A stretch of 15,302 bases of DNA, taken from contig JAFSNU010000344.1 of the NCBI GenBank assembly GCA_017447325.1, positions 1-15,302 of the forward strand, read 5' to 3'. The notes beneath the pieces were generated by a model, which was given only the letters and a program-made list of their open reading frames with translations, did no database searches and was not told the origin of the DNA. Both the position numbers and the translations under genes were made by a program. Shown here one piece after another: positions 6,192-12,387 of the stretch. The number at the start of each line of letters is the position of its first letter. Positions within the stretch are counted from its first letter, which is position 1. Source of the DNA: Synergistaceae bacterium (GTDB lineage: Bacteria; Synergistota; Synergistia; Synergistales; Aminobacteriaceae).

Positions 6192-8156
6192 TTATGCCAC
6201 CCAGTACAGCAAGCCCTCGTTTAAGTCTATTCTAAACTCTTCAGCTTCGCCATTTTCAGCTTCAGGCTCTAATCCGCCTAACGCGTTCACGCGCCTTCTG
6301 CCTTGGCCGCTTTGCTCTTGCTGCTCCTGCTGCCGTCCTGCGTTGTCCTGCTGAACGTCAACCGCGAACTGCGTCACCTGCACGCCCTGCTGCTCGAGTG
6401 TCATTCTTAATTCAGTTATCTGATCCTGTACTAATTGTCGGACTTGTTCGTTCACAACTTTAATTGACGCTTCAACGCCGGAAGTGCTTGAAGTTAATTC
6501 GACAGTCACGCGCCCGATCGCCGGAGGATCGATTATCATATTTGCCTTATGCAAACCGTCGGCCCGCGTAAATCTTATAACGTTTACGATGCCCTCGCGC
6601 AAAGTTTCAGCACGCGAGTAATTATAATTATTATTTAAATTTAAATTCAACGGCGCAGCTTCGGCACGCGCAAAAGTCCTTCTATTATATAATGCTCCGT
6701 CAAAGAAACTCGCAAAGTCATTATGCACGCGTTCCGGCCTATTATTATTTATTATATTTAAATCTCTATCGCCCTGCACTAAATTATGTTTATTTATATT
6801 TTTATTATTTTTATTTAAACTATTTAAATTATTTAAATTATTTAAATTTTTATTATTATCTTCGCTCCCGGCCTCGCCATTATTTTTATCATTACTCTCC
6901 GTCCCAGTCTCTGTACTGTTTAGCACTTTCTGAAATTCTGCGTCTTCGCTGCTTAATTTTTGCGTATTTATCCCGCTTTTTGAGTCCCCGCTTTTTGTTT
7001 CGTCTATAGACTGAGATGAACGGTCGTTCTGAGACCTTAATAAGGTTGATGAAATAGTTGAGGCTGTAGTTGACGAAGATGAAGAACGCTCCGAAGTTGA
7101 AGTTAAAGTTTGTGAAGCTGAATAATCTTGCGAAATTAAAGCTGAGCTGTCCTGCCGCGAGTCCTGAGTAAAAAAATTTTGGCTTCCCGCAGCCTCCTGC
7201 CTCGCAACATTATTAAACGCCATATAATTATTATTAAAATTAAAATTATTTAAACTTGCTTTATTCCCGCCCGAATTATTTTTATCGTCATCGCCGCTCG
7301 TGCTCTTGCTCTCGTCCTCGCCGTCATCATCAACAGCTTTAATAACATTATTATTCCCGCCGGACAAAACTTTATTATAATTATTTAATTTCAAATTTAA
7401 ATTTTCAGGCTCGAGCTCGACATCATTATTATTTTGCCTTGACGCTAAATTATTTAACACGCTTTTAATATTCTCGGCAAGATTAATCTGCAATTCAGCT
7501 TCCGACAGTTCCGACACTAAATCTAATAACTCAGAGCTTGAATTATTTAAATTTAAATTTATATTTTCAGCCTTCGAGCTTGAGCTATTTTTAAAATTAT
7601 TTAAATTTTTAACAGCCGACGCGAGCGAGTTTAATTTATTTAGATCATTCACGCTTAACTTGTCAGCATAATTATTTATAATTTTCTCGGCCAAGTCCGT
7701 TAATAAAATTTTAGCGTCCTCGTCATTCAAATTTATATTCTCAAGCTCTGCAAATAAATTTTCAAGCTCGCTTAAATTATTATTATTCAAATTTAAATTT
7801 TCTAATAACTCCGCGTCCTGCACGTTTAAATTATTATTTAAATTTAACGCTAAAATATCCAAAACATTTTGCGAAATCTGCGCGAAATTATTATTTAAAT
7901 TTTTATTTACATCAATATTGGCCTTAGCATCAGCATTCAAGCTATTATTAATTTTAATTTCAGTATTATTTTTATTAAAATTATTAATCTCAGCGCCGGA
8001 GACTTCAGAAGACGGCTCGGCGGCATACTCGCTAATTAAGCTGTCGAACACGCCGGCTTCAGCCGTATTATTCGCGCCGCCTCCCGAAGCATTATTAAAC
8101 GCCTGCGAATTATTTGTATTTATTTGCACCTGCATATTCAAAAACTGAGCCGACAT
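6192..8156 (-). CDS. fliK: flagellar hook-length control protein FliK with an Asn-rich ruler region
   Basis: FliK is exported by the flagellar type III system, measures the hook and switches export specificity through its C-terminal domain binding FlhB. The C-terminal FliK/Flg_hook domain is at about residues 517-605, with MIIDPPAIGRVTVELTS (540-556) and a helix of the form VRQLVQDQITELRMTLEQQGVQV (two parts, 572-594). A Gln-rich linker and an acidic tail follow. Residues 1-515 are low complexity. I count about 111 Asn in them, mostly in Leu-Asn repeats, plus a Ser/Thr-rich patch (350-380) and an acidic patch (275-291). The 654-residue length exceeds the 405 of Salmonella FliK. GGAGGACTTT sits upstream, 13 bases from the ATG. 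It is probably first gene of the fliK-flgD-flgE block. Confidence 0.93.
   Translation of the reverse strand: MSAQFLNMQVQINTNNSQAFNNASGGGANNTAEAGVFDSLISEYAAEPSSEVSGAEINNFNKNNTEIKINNSLNADAKANIDVNKNLNNNFAQISQNVLDILALNLNNNLNVQDAELLENLNLNNNNLSELENLFAELENINLNDEDAKILLTDLAEKIINNYADKLSVNDLNKLNSLASAVKNLNNFKNSSSSKAENINLNLNNSSSELLDLVSELSEAELQINLAENIKSVLNNLASRQNNNDVELEPENLNLKLNNYNKVLSGGNNNVIKAVDDDGEDESKSTSGDDDKNNSGGNKASLNNFNFNNNYMAFNNVARQEAAGSQNFFTQDSRQDSSALISQDYSASQTLTSTSERSSSSSTTASTISSTLLRSQNDRSSQSIDETKSGDSKSGINTQKLSSEDAEFQKVLNSTETGTESNDKNNGEAGSEDNNKNLNNLNNLNSLNKNNKNINKHNLVQGDRDLNIINNNRPERVHNDFASFFDGALYNRRTFARAEAAPLNLNLNNNYNYSRAETLREGIVNVIRFTRADGLHKANMIIDPPAIGRVTVELTSSTSGVEASIKVVNEQVRQLVQDQITELRMTLEQQGVQVTQFAVDVQQDNAGRQQEQQEQSGQGRRRVNALGGLEPEAENGEAEEFRIDLNEGLLYWVA
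6814..6849 (-). repeat. 9-bp tandem repeat inside fliK (four units)
   Basis: Plus-strand units are TTTAAACTA, TTTAAATTA, TTTAAATTA and TTTAAATTT. In frame on the minus strand they encode Leu-Asn-Asn/Ser steps (about residues 437-448). Being a multiple of three, gain or loss of units would change ruler length without breaking the frame. Confidence 0.75.
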
Positions 8157-8210
8157 TTTTTTATAAAGTCCTCCAACAAACTTGATTTAATTTTTAATTT
8201 TCTAACCTTA

Positions 8211-8236
8211 TTATCGGCGTAAAATAATTTAAATTA
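8211..8236 (-). promoter_or_regulatory. candidate sigma-28 (FliA/SigD-type) promoter for fliK-flgD-flgE
   Basis: On the minus strand, GCCGATAA (complement of 8211-8218) matches the sigma-28 -10 consensus in all eight positions. TAAT (complement of 8233-8236) lies 14 bases upstream, close to the TAAA -35 core at an allowed spacing. The inferred transcript start is near 8203, about 47 bases before the fliK ATG. Seven-base GCCGATA matches also occur by chance in coding sequence in this window, so the -10 alone is not decisive. The intergenic position and flagellar context are the main support. Confidence 0.45.
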
Positions 8237-8264
8237 AAAAGCCCAGCCTATTAGCTGAGCTTTT
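8237..8264 (-). terminator. intrinsic terminator between the flbB/ylxF-like gene and fliK
   Basis: Minus-strand RNA reads AAAAGCUCAGC, a 6-base loop, then GCUGGGCUUUU and further U/A sequence. All 11 pairs form if one U-G wobble is counted. Read on the plus strand, the same position is a C-A mismatch, so the hairpin is better suited to the minus strand, the direction of the flagellar genes. It lies directly upstream of the candidate sigma-28 promoter and would insulate the fliK block from the fliF-side transcript. Confidence 0.65.
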
Positions 8265-8310
8265 AATTTTATAAAATTTTTGCTTTACAGCAATCACAAT
8301 TAAAAACAGG

Positions 8311-8380
8311 TTCACCTCTCCGGCCTTTCAAATTTAAAGACCATTCAGGTCTTTAATCCTCCCATTAGCAGGGGAGGCAA
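8311..8380. repeat. palindromic intergenic element with two hairpins and imperfect inverted ends
   Basis: This lies in the 243-base gap between fliK and the flbB/ylxF-like gene. Minus strand, 5' to 3': TTGCCTCCCC, hairpin CCTCCC/GGGAGG (8358-8377, 8-base loop), perfect 9-bp hairpin TTAAAGACC/GGTCTTTAA (8334-8356, 5-base loop), then GGCCGGAGAGGTGAA. The two ends, TTGCCTCCCC and (inverted) TTCACCTCTCC, are near-complementary. The layout resembles the small REP-like intergenic palindromes abundant in gut bacterial genomes. That resemblance is from memory and no second copy is present in this window. It could also act as a structured spacer RNA. Confidence 0.5.
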
Positions 8381-8399
8381 GAGCATTTTAAATTTTTGC

Positions 8400-9083
8400 T
8401 TAACGTCTTGGCCTCGTCATTAACTCAGTAAGTCTTGCGGCTTTAGTAGGCCGGACTTTTCCGAGTATCGAAGCCCGCGCGTCATTCGGCAGCTTCATTA
8501 ATAAATCAACGGCTAAAGCGTCGCGTAGCTGTTCGACAATAGCCGCAGCGTTTCTCGCCGACATGTCCTGATAAGTCCTCGCGACCTGATTCATTAACTC
8601 CTGCTCTTCCGCCGTCGGGTTAAGTCCTGAGCTGTCGCTGCCGCCTCCGGCCGCCGCGTTCTGACGCTGAGCATTAAACGTCCGCATTTGATAATCAAGA
8701 TCACGGCTTGACATTCCTATTACATAATCTAAACTTGTAAGCTCGCGCTCTTTCGAGTCAAGCCTCTTCTGCCAGTCAGCAAGCTCTATAGACCTGCGCT
8801 CATTAGGCGTTAAAGAATACTCCGCCGGTATATCAAAGAATTTCGACAAATATTCGCCTGCATAAGGCAGCTGCGGGATAGTGCTCCAGAACAAAGGCCG
8901 CCCGTCCCACAAGCCGCTGAAGTGAAGTCCAACAGCCGTGCCTAATCCCAAAATCAACAGCCAAAATAAAATAGTTAATTTACCGGTCTTCTTTTTTTTC
9001 TTCTTCTTCTTGGGCGCGTCCTGAGCTTCGCCTGCGCCTTCTGGCTGCTGCGCCTCTTGATTTACGTCGCGTTCCTCGGCCAT
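8400..9083 (-). CDS. FlbB/YlxF-like flagellar membrane protein (MotE family, MgtE-N-like domain)
   Basis: The 227-residue protein has a charged N-terminus ending in eight consecutive lysines (25-32), one membrane helix (about 36-54) and a large C-terminal part, probably outside the inner membrane. A coiled-coil-prone stretch covers about 95-140, a Gly/Ala linker about 143-153, and an MgtE-N/MotE-like helical domain about 168-222 (MSARNAAAIVEQL, LMKLPNDARASIL). In Bacillus this slot between fliJ and fliK is ylxF, and in spirochetes it is flbB, a basal-body collar/stator-scaffold protein. By position and architecture this protein is the equivalent and may organise stators at the motor. GAGGGG precedes the ATG by 8 bases. 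A run of eight A in the lysine tract is a potential slippage site. Confidence 0.8.
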   Translation of the reverse strand: MAEERDVNQEAQQPEGAGEAQDAPKKKKKKKKTGKLTILFWLLILGLGTAVGLHFSGLWDGRPLFWSTIPQLPYAGEYLSKFFDIPAEYSLTPNERRSIELADWQKRLDSKERELTSLDYVIGMSSRDLDYQMRTFNAQRQNAAAGGGSDSSGLNPTAEEQELMNQVARTYQDMSARNAAAIVEQLRDALAVDLLMKLPNDARASILGKVRPTKAARLTELMTRPRR

Positions 9084-9127
9084 TTAATTAGCCCCTCTCT
9101 CTTCATAAAATTTTAAAATTAATTTAG

Positions 9128-9202
9128 CCGCGCTCTCTTAATATTTAATATTTAAAACTAATTCGACACGCGAGCTTTTTTAATTATCCGCGCTCTCTTA
9201 AT
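9128..9202. repeat. 15-bp direct repeat, 60 bp apart, spanning the end of the transglycosylase gene
   Basis: CCGCGCTCTCTTAAT occurs at 9128-9142 and 9188-9202. The right copy encodes the last residues (LRERG) of the lytic transglycosylase. The left copy lies just after the gene in the same frame, again followed by a stop. It looks like a duplicated remnant of the gene's 3' end. The rest of this 100-base gap is AT-rich with no other visible element except the next gene's ribosome binding site. Confidence 0.7.
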
Positions 9203-9777
9203 TTATGATAAATCGCCATTACGTTTTTGACATAACGGCTCGACACCGCCGGAATATTTCCCGAGTCAACACGAGCCGGCCCCGCGTTATACGCCGCTAA
9301 AGCCTTTTCAACGTCGCCTCTGTATTTATCAGTCAAGTCCGAAATATATCTTGCGCCGCCCTCGATATTTTGCGCCGGATCAAACGGATTATTCACGCCG
9401 AGCATCGCCGCCGTCTTTGGCATGAGCTGCATTAATCCCTGAGCTCCTTTGTTAGAAACCGCGCCGGTGTTCCAGCCGGACTCAACCTGAATTATCGCGC
9501 GTATCAATTCATTATCTATATTATATTTATCAGCGCACTCGTTGATAACATCCTGCATCTCTTCATAAGACGTCTTGCCGGTTATATTCCGCGCTTCTTT
9601 AAATTTATTTTTATCCTGCACGTCTTTCAACACGTCAACAAAGCGGCTTTTATTTGCATCGCCGGCTTTATTAACGCTCGCGATATTCGGCGCGATAAAG
9701 TCCGGCATGGACTGCCGCTGAATTTCAGTTATGCGTCCTAAAACTCTATTTACGCTCGTTAAATCCGGCCCGATCAT
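9184..9777 (-). CDS. flagellar-operon lytic transglycosylase (SLT domain) without a Sec signal
   Basis: This family cleaves peptidoglycan glycan strands with formation of 1,6-anhydromuramyl ends. Of 197 residues, the SLT domain occupies about 75-195: catalytic Glu99 in IIQVESGWN, then GAQGLMQLMP (111-120), NIEGGARYI (137-145) and AAYNAGP (161-167). All diagnostic motifs are intact. The N-terminal 70 residues show no hydrophobic signal sequence or lipobox, unlike most periplasmic transglycosylases. Because the gene sits between fliJ and the flbB/ylxF-like gene, I infer a role in opening the wall for the flagellar rod, with export perhaps through the flagellar type III system. That job is done by FlgJ or SltF elsewhere. 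AGGAGG lies 13 bases before the ATG. fliJ ends 17 bases upstream. Confidence 0.9.
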   Translation of the reverse strand: MIGPDLTSVNRVLGRITEIQRQSMPDFIAPNIASVNKAGDANKSRFVDVLKDVQDKNKFKEARNITGKTSYEEMQDVINECADKYNIDNELIRAIIQVESGWNTGAVSNKGAQGLMQLMPKTAAMLGVNNPFDPAQNIEGGARYISDLTDKYRGDVEKALAAYNAGPARVDSGNIPAVSSRYVKNVMAIYHKLRERG

Positions 9778-9794
9778 AATTTTATTTAAGCCTC

Positions 9795-10253
9795 CTAAAA
9801 TTTATTTCGCATAATACGCGAGAACTGCATCGTCGCGACGTCGTCTAATTCATTTTGCTCGATCGCTAACTCTTCTTTAAAATTTGCCTCTTTTAATTTG
9901 TCTATATACGTCTCCATGATGCGCACGTCTTTATGACGCTCGACCAAACGCTCTTCAGTCTTGACAATTCTTTGCCTGACATCATTCAACGAGTTATTGC
10001 CCTTTAATATGTCATTATCGATTGCGTCGATAAACTGCCTTTGAAACCAAAGTTCGTTGCAGCTTATCGCCTTGCCGCCGCCCGAGTTGCTGAACTCTTT
10101 CAGCGCACTTTGCTTCTCGTTGTTCAAGCTCGATAATAAATTCAAGACTTCAGTTTCTTCGTGACGCTCCGACGCTAATATAGCCTGCTCATTCCTGCGG
10201 CTGTCCTCGCGCAGTCTTAAAATTCTATTAAATCTATTAATGCGTTCGCGCAT
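9795..10253 (-). CDS. fliJ: flagellar export chaperone/stalk protein FliJ
   Basis: The 152-residue protein is almost entirely predicted coiled coil. It starts with a basic segment (MRERINRFNRILRLREDSRR) and ends with ELDDVATMQFSRIMR (about 135-149), a sequence typical of FliJ C-termini. FliJ sits as the central stalk in the FliI hexamer and connects it to FlhA, coupling ATP hydrolysis to export. A small Gly-rich break occurs near residues 57-61. The single Cys65 is unremarkable. AGGAGC, 11 bases before the ATG, overlaps the stop codon of the broken toxin gene. fliJ is therefore separated from fliI by about 800 bases, whereas the two are usually adjacent. Confidence 0.88.
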   Translation of the reverse strand: MRERINRFNRILRLREDSRRNEQAILASERHEETEVLNLLSSLNNEKQSALKEFSNSGGGKAISCNELWFQRQFIDAIDNDILKGNNSLNDVRQRIVKTEERLVERHKDVRIMETYIDKLKEANFKEELAIEQNELDDVATMQFSRIMRNKF

Positions 10254-10269
10254 TGCTTATAAATGCTCC

Positions 10270-10601
10270 TTAATTATTAATCATAAAAAGTCTTGATATA
10301 TTCATGCTGCCGTGTGCAATTCGAAGAATTTCTACAATTGCGCTCTCCTCATGAACAGTATAAAACACGTTATATTTATTTACATGAAACGAGCGAATAT
10401 TTTCTTTGCGCAACAAATCATCATCGCATAATTTATAACGCAAAGGAAATTGCACGAGAGAGCGGATAGCATTGACAATACGGGCTGCCTGTGCCTCCGC
10501 AGTCTCAGGCGCAAGAAAATTTTTTCAGCTATATAATCATAAAGCTTTCTCAAATCGCGCCTAGCATCTTTAGAAATTTTAAGTTTAAAAATTGTAGCCA
10601 T
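10270..10601 (-). pseudogene. ParE/RelE-family toxin, disrupted by a -1 frameshift
   Basis: The N-terminal half (MATIFKLKISKDARRDLRKL, then YDYIAEKIF) and the C-terminal half (from LAPETAEAQAARIVNAIRSL through NVFYTVHEESAIVEILRIAHG to the end) lie in adjacent frames. They join at the A6T4 tract complementary to 10516-10525. Restoring one base would give a continuous 110-residue protein with the expected ParE/RelE pattern: a basic N-terminal helix, a YDYIAE segment, an FxV-x-Y-x-V-FYxV core and ILRIAHG near the end. The start ATG at 10599-10601 overlaps the antitoxin end by 17 bases, the usual coupling in these modules. Because the break is at a homopolymer junction, sequencing error or productive -1 slippage remain possible. 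The family poisons gyrase (ParE) or cleaves mRNA (RelE); which applies here is undecided. Confidence 0.8.
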
Positions 10602-10887
10602 AATCCCGATTAAGTTCCTCAACGACTTCTTCGAACGAGTACACTCTGCCTTCTCTAATATCGCGCAAGCCAGCCTCAATAAATTCTTCAAATTCTTCGC
10701 GGGTCATGTTGTCCAACGAAGGCAGCCCGACAGAAGCTTTTAATTCCTTCGGAACGTCCTGCTCTTTAATCACTTGCTTTAACGTCATATTAACAAGCTC
10801 TCTCATCGACACGCCTACCCTGTTTAAAACTATCTCGGCCTGCTCTTGCAGCCCCGGATCAACTGCGACTAATCCACTACTCATCAT
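10585..10887 (-). CDS. RelB/DinJ-like ribbon-helix-helix antitoxin
   Basis: The 100-residue protein begins with a segment VAVDPGLQEQAEIVLNRVGV (residues 7-26), then SMRELVNMTLKQVIKEQDVP (27-46). This is the pattern of the RelB/DinJ N-terminal DNA-binding domain: a beta strand, then two helices with LKQVIKE and a P-x-E-L-like end. The acidic C-terminal half (MTREEFEEF, IREGRVYSFEEVVEEL) would wrap the toxin. The ATG at 10885-10887 has GGAGG 9 bases upstream; a second ATG follows directly. The reading frame is intact although its partner toxin is frameshifted. Antitoxins of this type usually repress their own promoter, so it could also influence fliJ and the genes after it. Confidence 0.8.
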   Translation of the reverse strand: MMSSGLVAVDPGLQEQAEIVLNRVGVSMRELVNMTLKQVIKEQDVPKELKASVGLPSLDNMTREEFEEFIEAGLRDIREGRVYSFEEVVEELNRDYGYNF

Positions 10888-10913
10888 AATTTTTCGCCTC
10901 CGCTTTATTTTAA

Positions 10914-10943
10914 ATTTTAAATTTTAAAATAAAATCTCGTCAA
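10914..10943 (-). promoter_or_regulatory. sigma-70-type promoter for the toxin-antitoxin pair
   Basis: On the minus strand TTGACG (complement of 10938-10943) and TAAAAT (complement of 10914-10919) are 18 bases apart, each one base from consensus. The start would fall about 20 bases before the antitoxin ATG. The rest of the 165-base gap to fliI (10888-11052) is AT-rich. I see no GC-rich hairpin, so fliI transcription may read through. Confidence 0.5.
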
Positions 10944-11052
10944 CTTATGCTTATTTAACGGCACATAAATCATAATAATTTTTCCCCGCAATCTTCTACT
11001 ATTATTATATATATAACATTCGGCAAATTTAAATTTTAAATAAATATAAAAT

Positions 11053-12387
11053 TTATTTCGGCATGGGTGCGAGGTTTAACAGCCGCTTATCAGTCTCGTC
11101 AAACGACGTCGGGTCTTCAACTCTCTGCGACAAAAACGATCTGACTTCACTCATATTATCTAAAGCCCAGTCAACTTTCGGATTAGTCCCGGGCTTGTAT
11201 GCGCCGATATTAACTAAGTCTTCGGACTCGGCATAAGTCGCGAGTAAATCTCTCACGCGGCCGGCTGCGTCCAAATGCTCCCGCGAGACTAAAGCCGGCA
11301 TAACACGGCTGACGCTCTCTAACACACTCACCGCCGGATAAAAATTTCTTGACGCAATACGCCGCGACAAAACAACGTGGCCGTCCAAAATTCCGCGCAC
11401 CGTGTCGGCAACAGGTTCGTTCATGTCGTCGCCGTCAACTAAGACAGTGTAAATTCCTGTTATGCTGCCTTTCTCGCCCGCGCCCGCTCTCTCTAAAAGT
11501 CTCGGCAGCATCTCGAACACTGACGGAGTATAGCCTCTTGTCGCCGGAGGCTCGCCTATCGCAAGTCCGATCTCACGCTGAGCCCTCGCAACACGCGTCA
11601 CCGTGTCCATCATTAACAAAACGTCTTTGCCCTGATCTCTAAAATATTCAGCTATTGCCGTCGCCGTCATTGCAGATTTTAAACGTATTAACGCCGGCTG
11701 ATCCGACGTCGCGATTACTAACACAGATCTTGCAAGACCCTCAGGCCCTAAATCACGCTCTATAAATTCCCGAACCTCACGGCCGCGCTCGCCTACAAGC
11801 GATATAACATTCACGTCCGCCGTCGTGTATCTTGCCATCATTCCTAATAAAGTACTCTTGCCGACGCCAGAGCCGGCAAAAATTCCGATACGCTGACCTT
11901 TGCCCAGTGTCAGCATTCCGTCTATAACTCTCACGCCTACAGACAACGGCGTATCAACCATTTTGCGCTTCAACGGATGAGGCGGGGTTGCGTACAACGG
12001 GTAAAAATCGCTCGCAACTATCGGGCCTTTGTCGTCAATGGGATTGCCTAAGCCGTCAAGAACTCGGCCTAATAAAGCATCACCGACAGCAACTTCAAGC
12101 GGATGATTTGTCGAGACAACGTCGCAGCCCGGGCCGACTTCCTGCAAGTTGCCCAATGGCATTAACAAAACCCGGTCTTCCCTAAAGCCTACGACTTCAG
12201 CGTCAAGCTCGTGCGAGCCGTCCCTGAAGCAAATATGGCACAAGTCGCCTACTCTAACATCGGGCCCTTGCGATTCTGCAACAAGCCCAACAACCTGCAC
12301 AACGCGCCCGTTAATTTTAATCAGCGGCGTCTGCAGCAAGTCAACGGCCATTAAGCCAAATAAATCCGTATCTTCGTTATTAATCAT
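11053..12387 (-). CDS. fliI: flagellum-specific ATPase FliI
   Basis: FliI is the F1-beta-like hexameric ATPase of the flagellar type III export apparatus, acting at the cytoplasmic face. Of 444 residues, the N-terminal beta-barrel begins near GRVVQVVGLVAE (28-39). Walker A is GSGVGKST (172-179), GERGREV with the catalytic Glu is at 199-205, and Walker B is DVLLMMD (255-261). PPATRGYTPSVFEMLPRLLE (280-299) and DDMNEPVAD (320-328) are standard family blocks. Length is normal. The ATG overlaps the last 8 bases of fliH and has no recognisable ribosome binding site, so translation is probably coupled to fliH. A later in-frame ATG (codon 13) also lacks one. The downstream gap holds the inserted toxin-antitoxin module instead of fliJ. 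Confidence 0.97.
   Translation of the reverse strand: MINNEDTDLFGLMAVDLLQTPLIKINGRVVQVVGLVAESQGPDVRVGDLCHICFRDGSHELDAEVVGFREDRVLLMPLGNLQEVGPGCDVVSTNHPLEVAVGDALLGRVLDGLGNPIDDKGPIVASDFYPLYATPPHPLKRKMVDTPLSVGVRVIDGMLTLGKGQRIGIFAGSGVGKSTLLGMMARYTTADVNVISLVGERGREVREFIERDLGPEGLARSVLVIATSDQPALIRLKSAMTATAIAEYFRDQGKDVLLMMDTVTRVARAQREIGLAIGEPPATRGYTPSVFEMLPRLLERAGAGEKGSITGIYTVLVDGDDMNEPVADTVRGILDGHVVLSRRIASRNFYPAVSVLESVSRVMPALVSREHLDAAGRVRDLLATYAESEDLVNIGAYKPGTNPKVDWALDNMSEVRSFLSQRVEDPTSFDETDKRLLNLAPMPK

Noticed and set aside
6781..6860. Regular short AT repeats that might be a CRISPR or iteron array
   Set aside because: Units are 9 bp, contiguous, without spacers and in frame within fliK. They are coding low-complexity repeats.
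6692..7009. Plus-strand open frame rich in Tyr-Leu-Asn repeats opposite fliK
   Set aside because: It is the antisense reading of the fliK Asn/Leu repeats. It has no family resemblance, and fliK on the other strand is certain.
10380..10691. A 103-codon minus-strand open frame starting upstream of the toxin ATG
   Set aside because: Its first 30 codons overlap the antitoxin out of frame, and its end after the A6T4 tract is basic, Cys-rich nonsense. Only the middle (from ATG 10601) is the toxin N-terminus, so it is described as part of the frameshifted toxin.
11349..12185. Several plus-strand open frames of 65-97 codons opposite fliI
   Set aside because: Arg/Ser/Pro-rich antisense shadows with no ribosome binding sites or family features, opposite a highly conserved gene.
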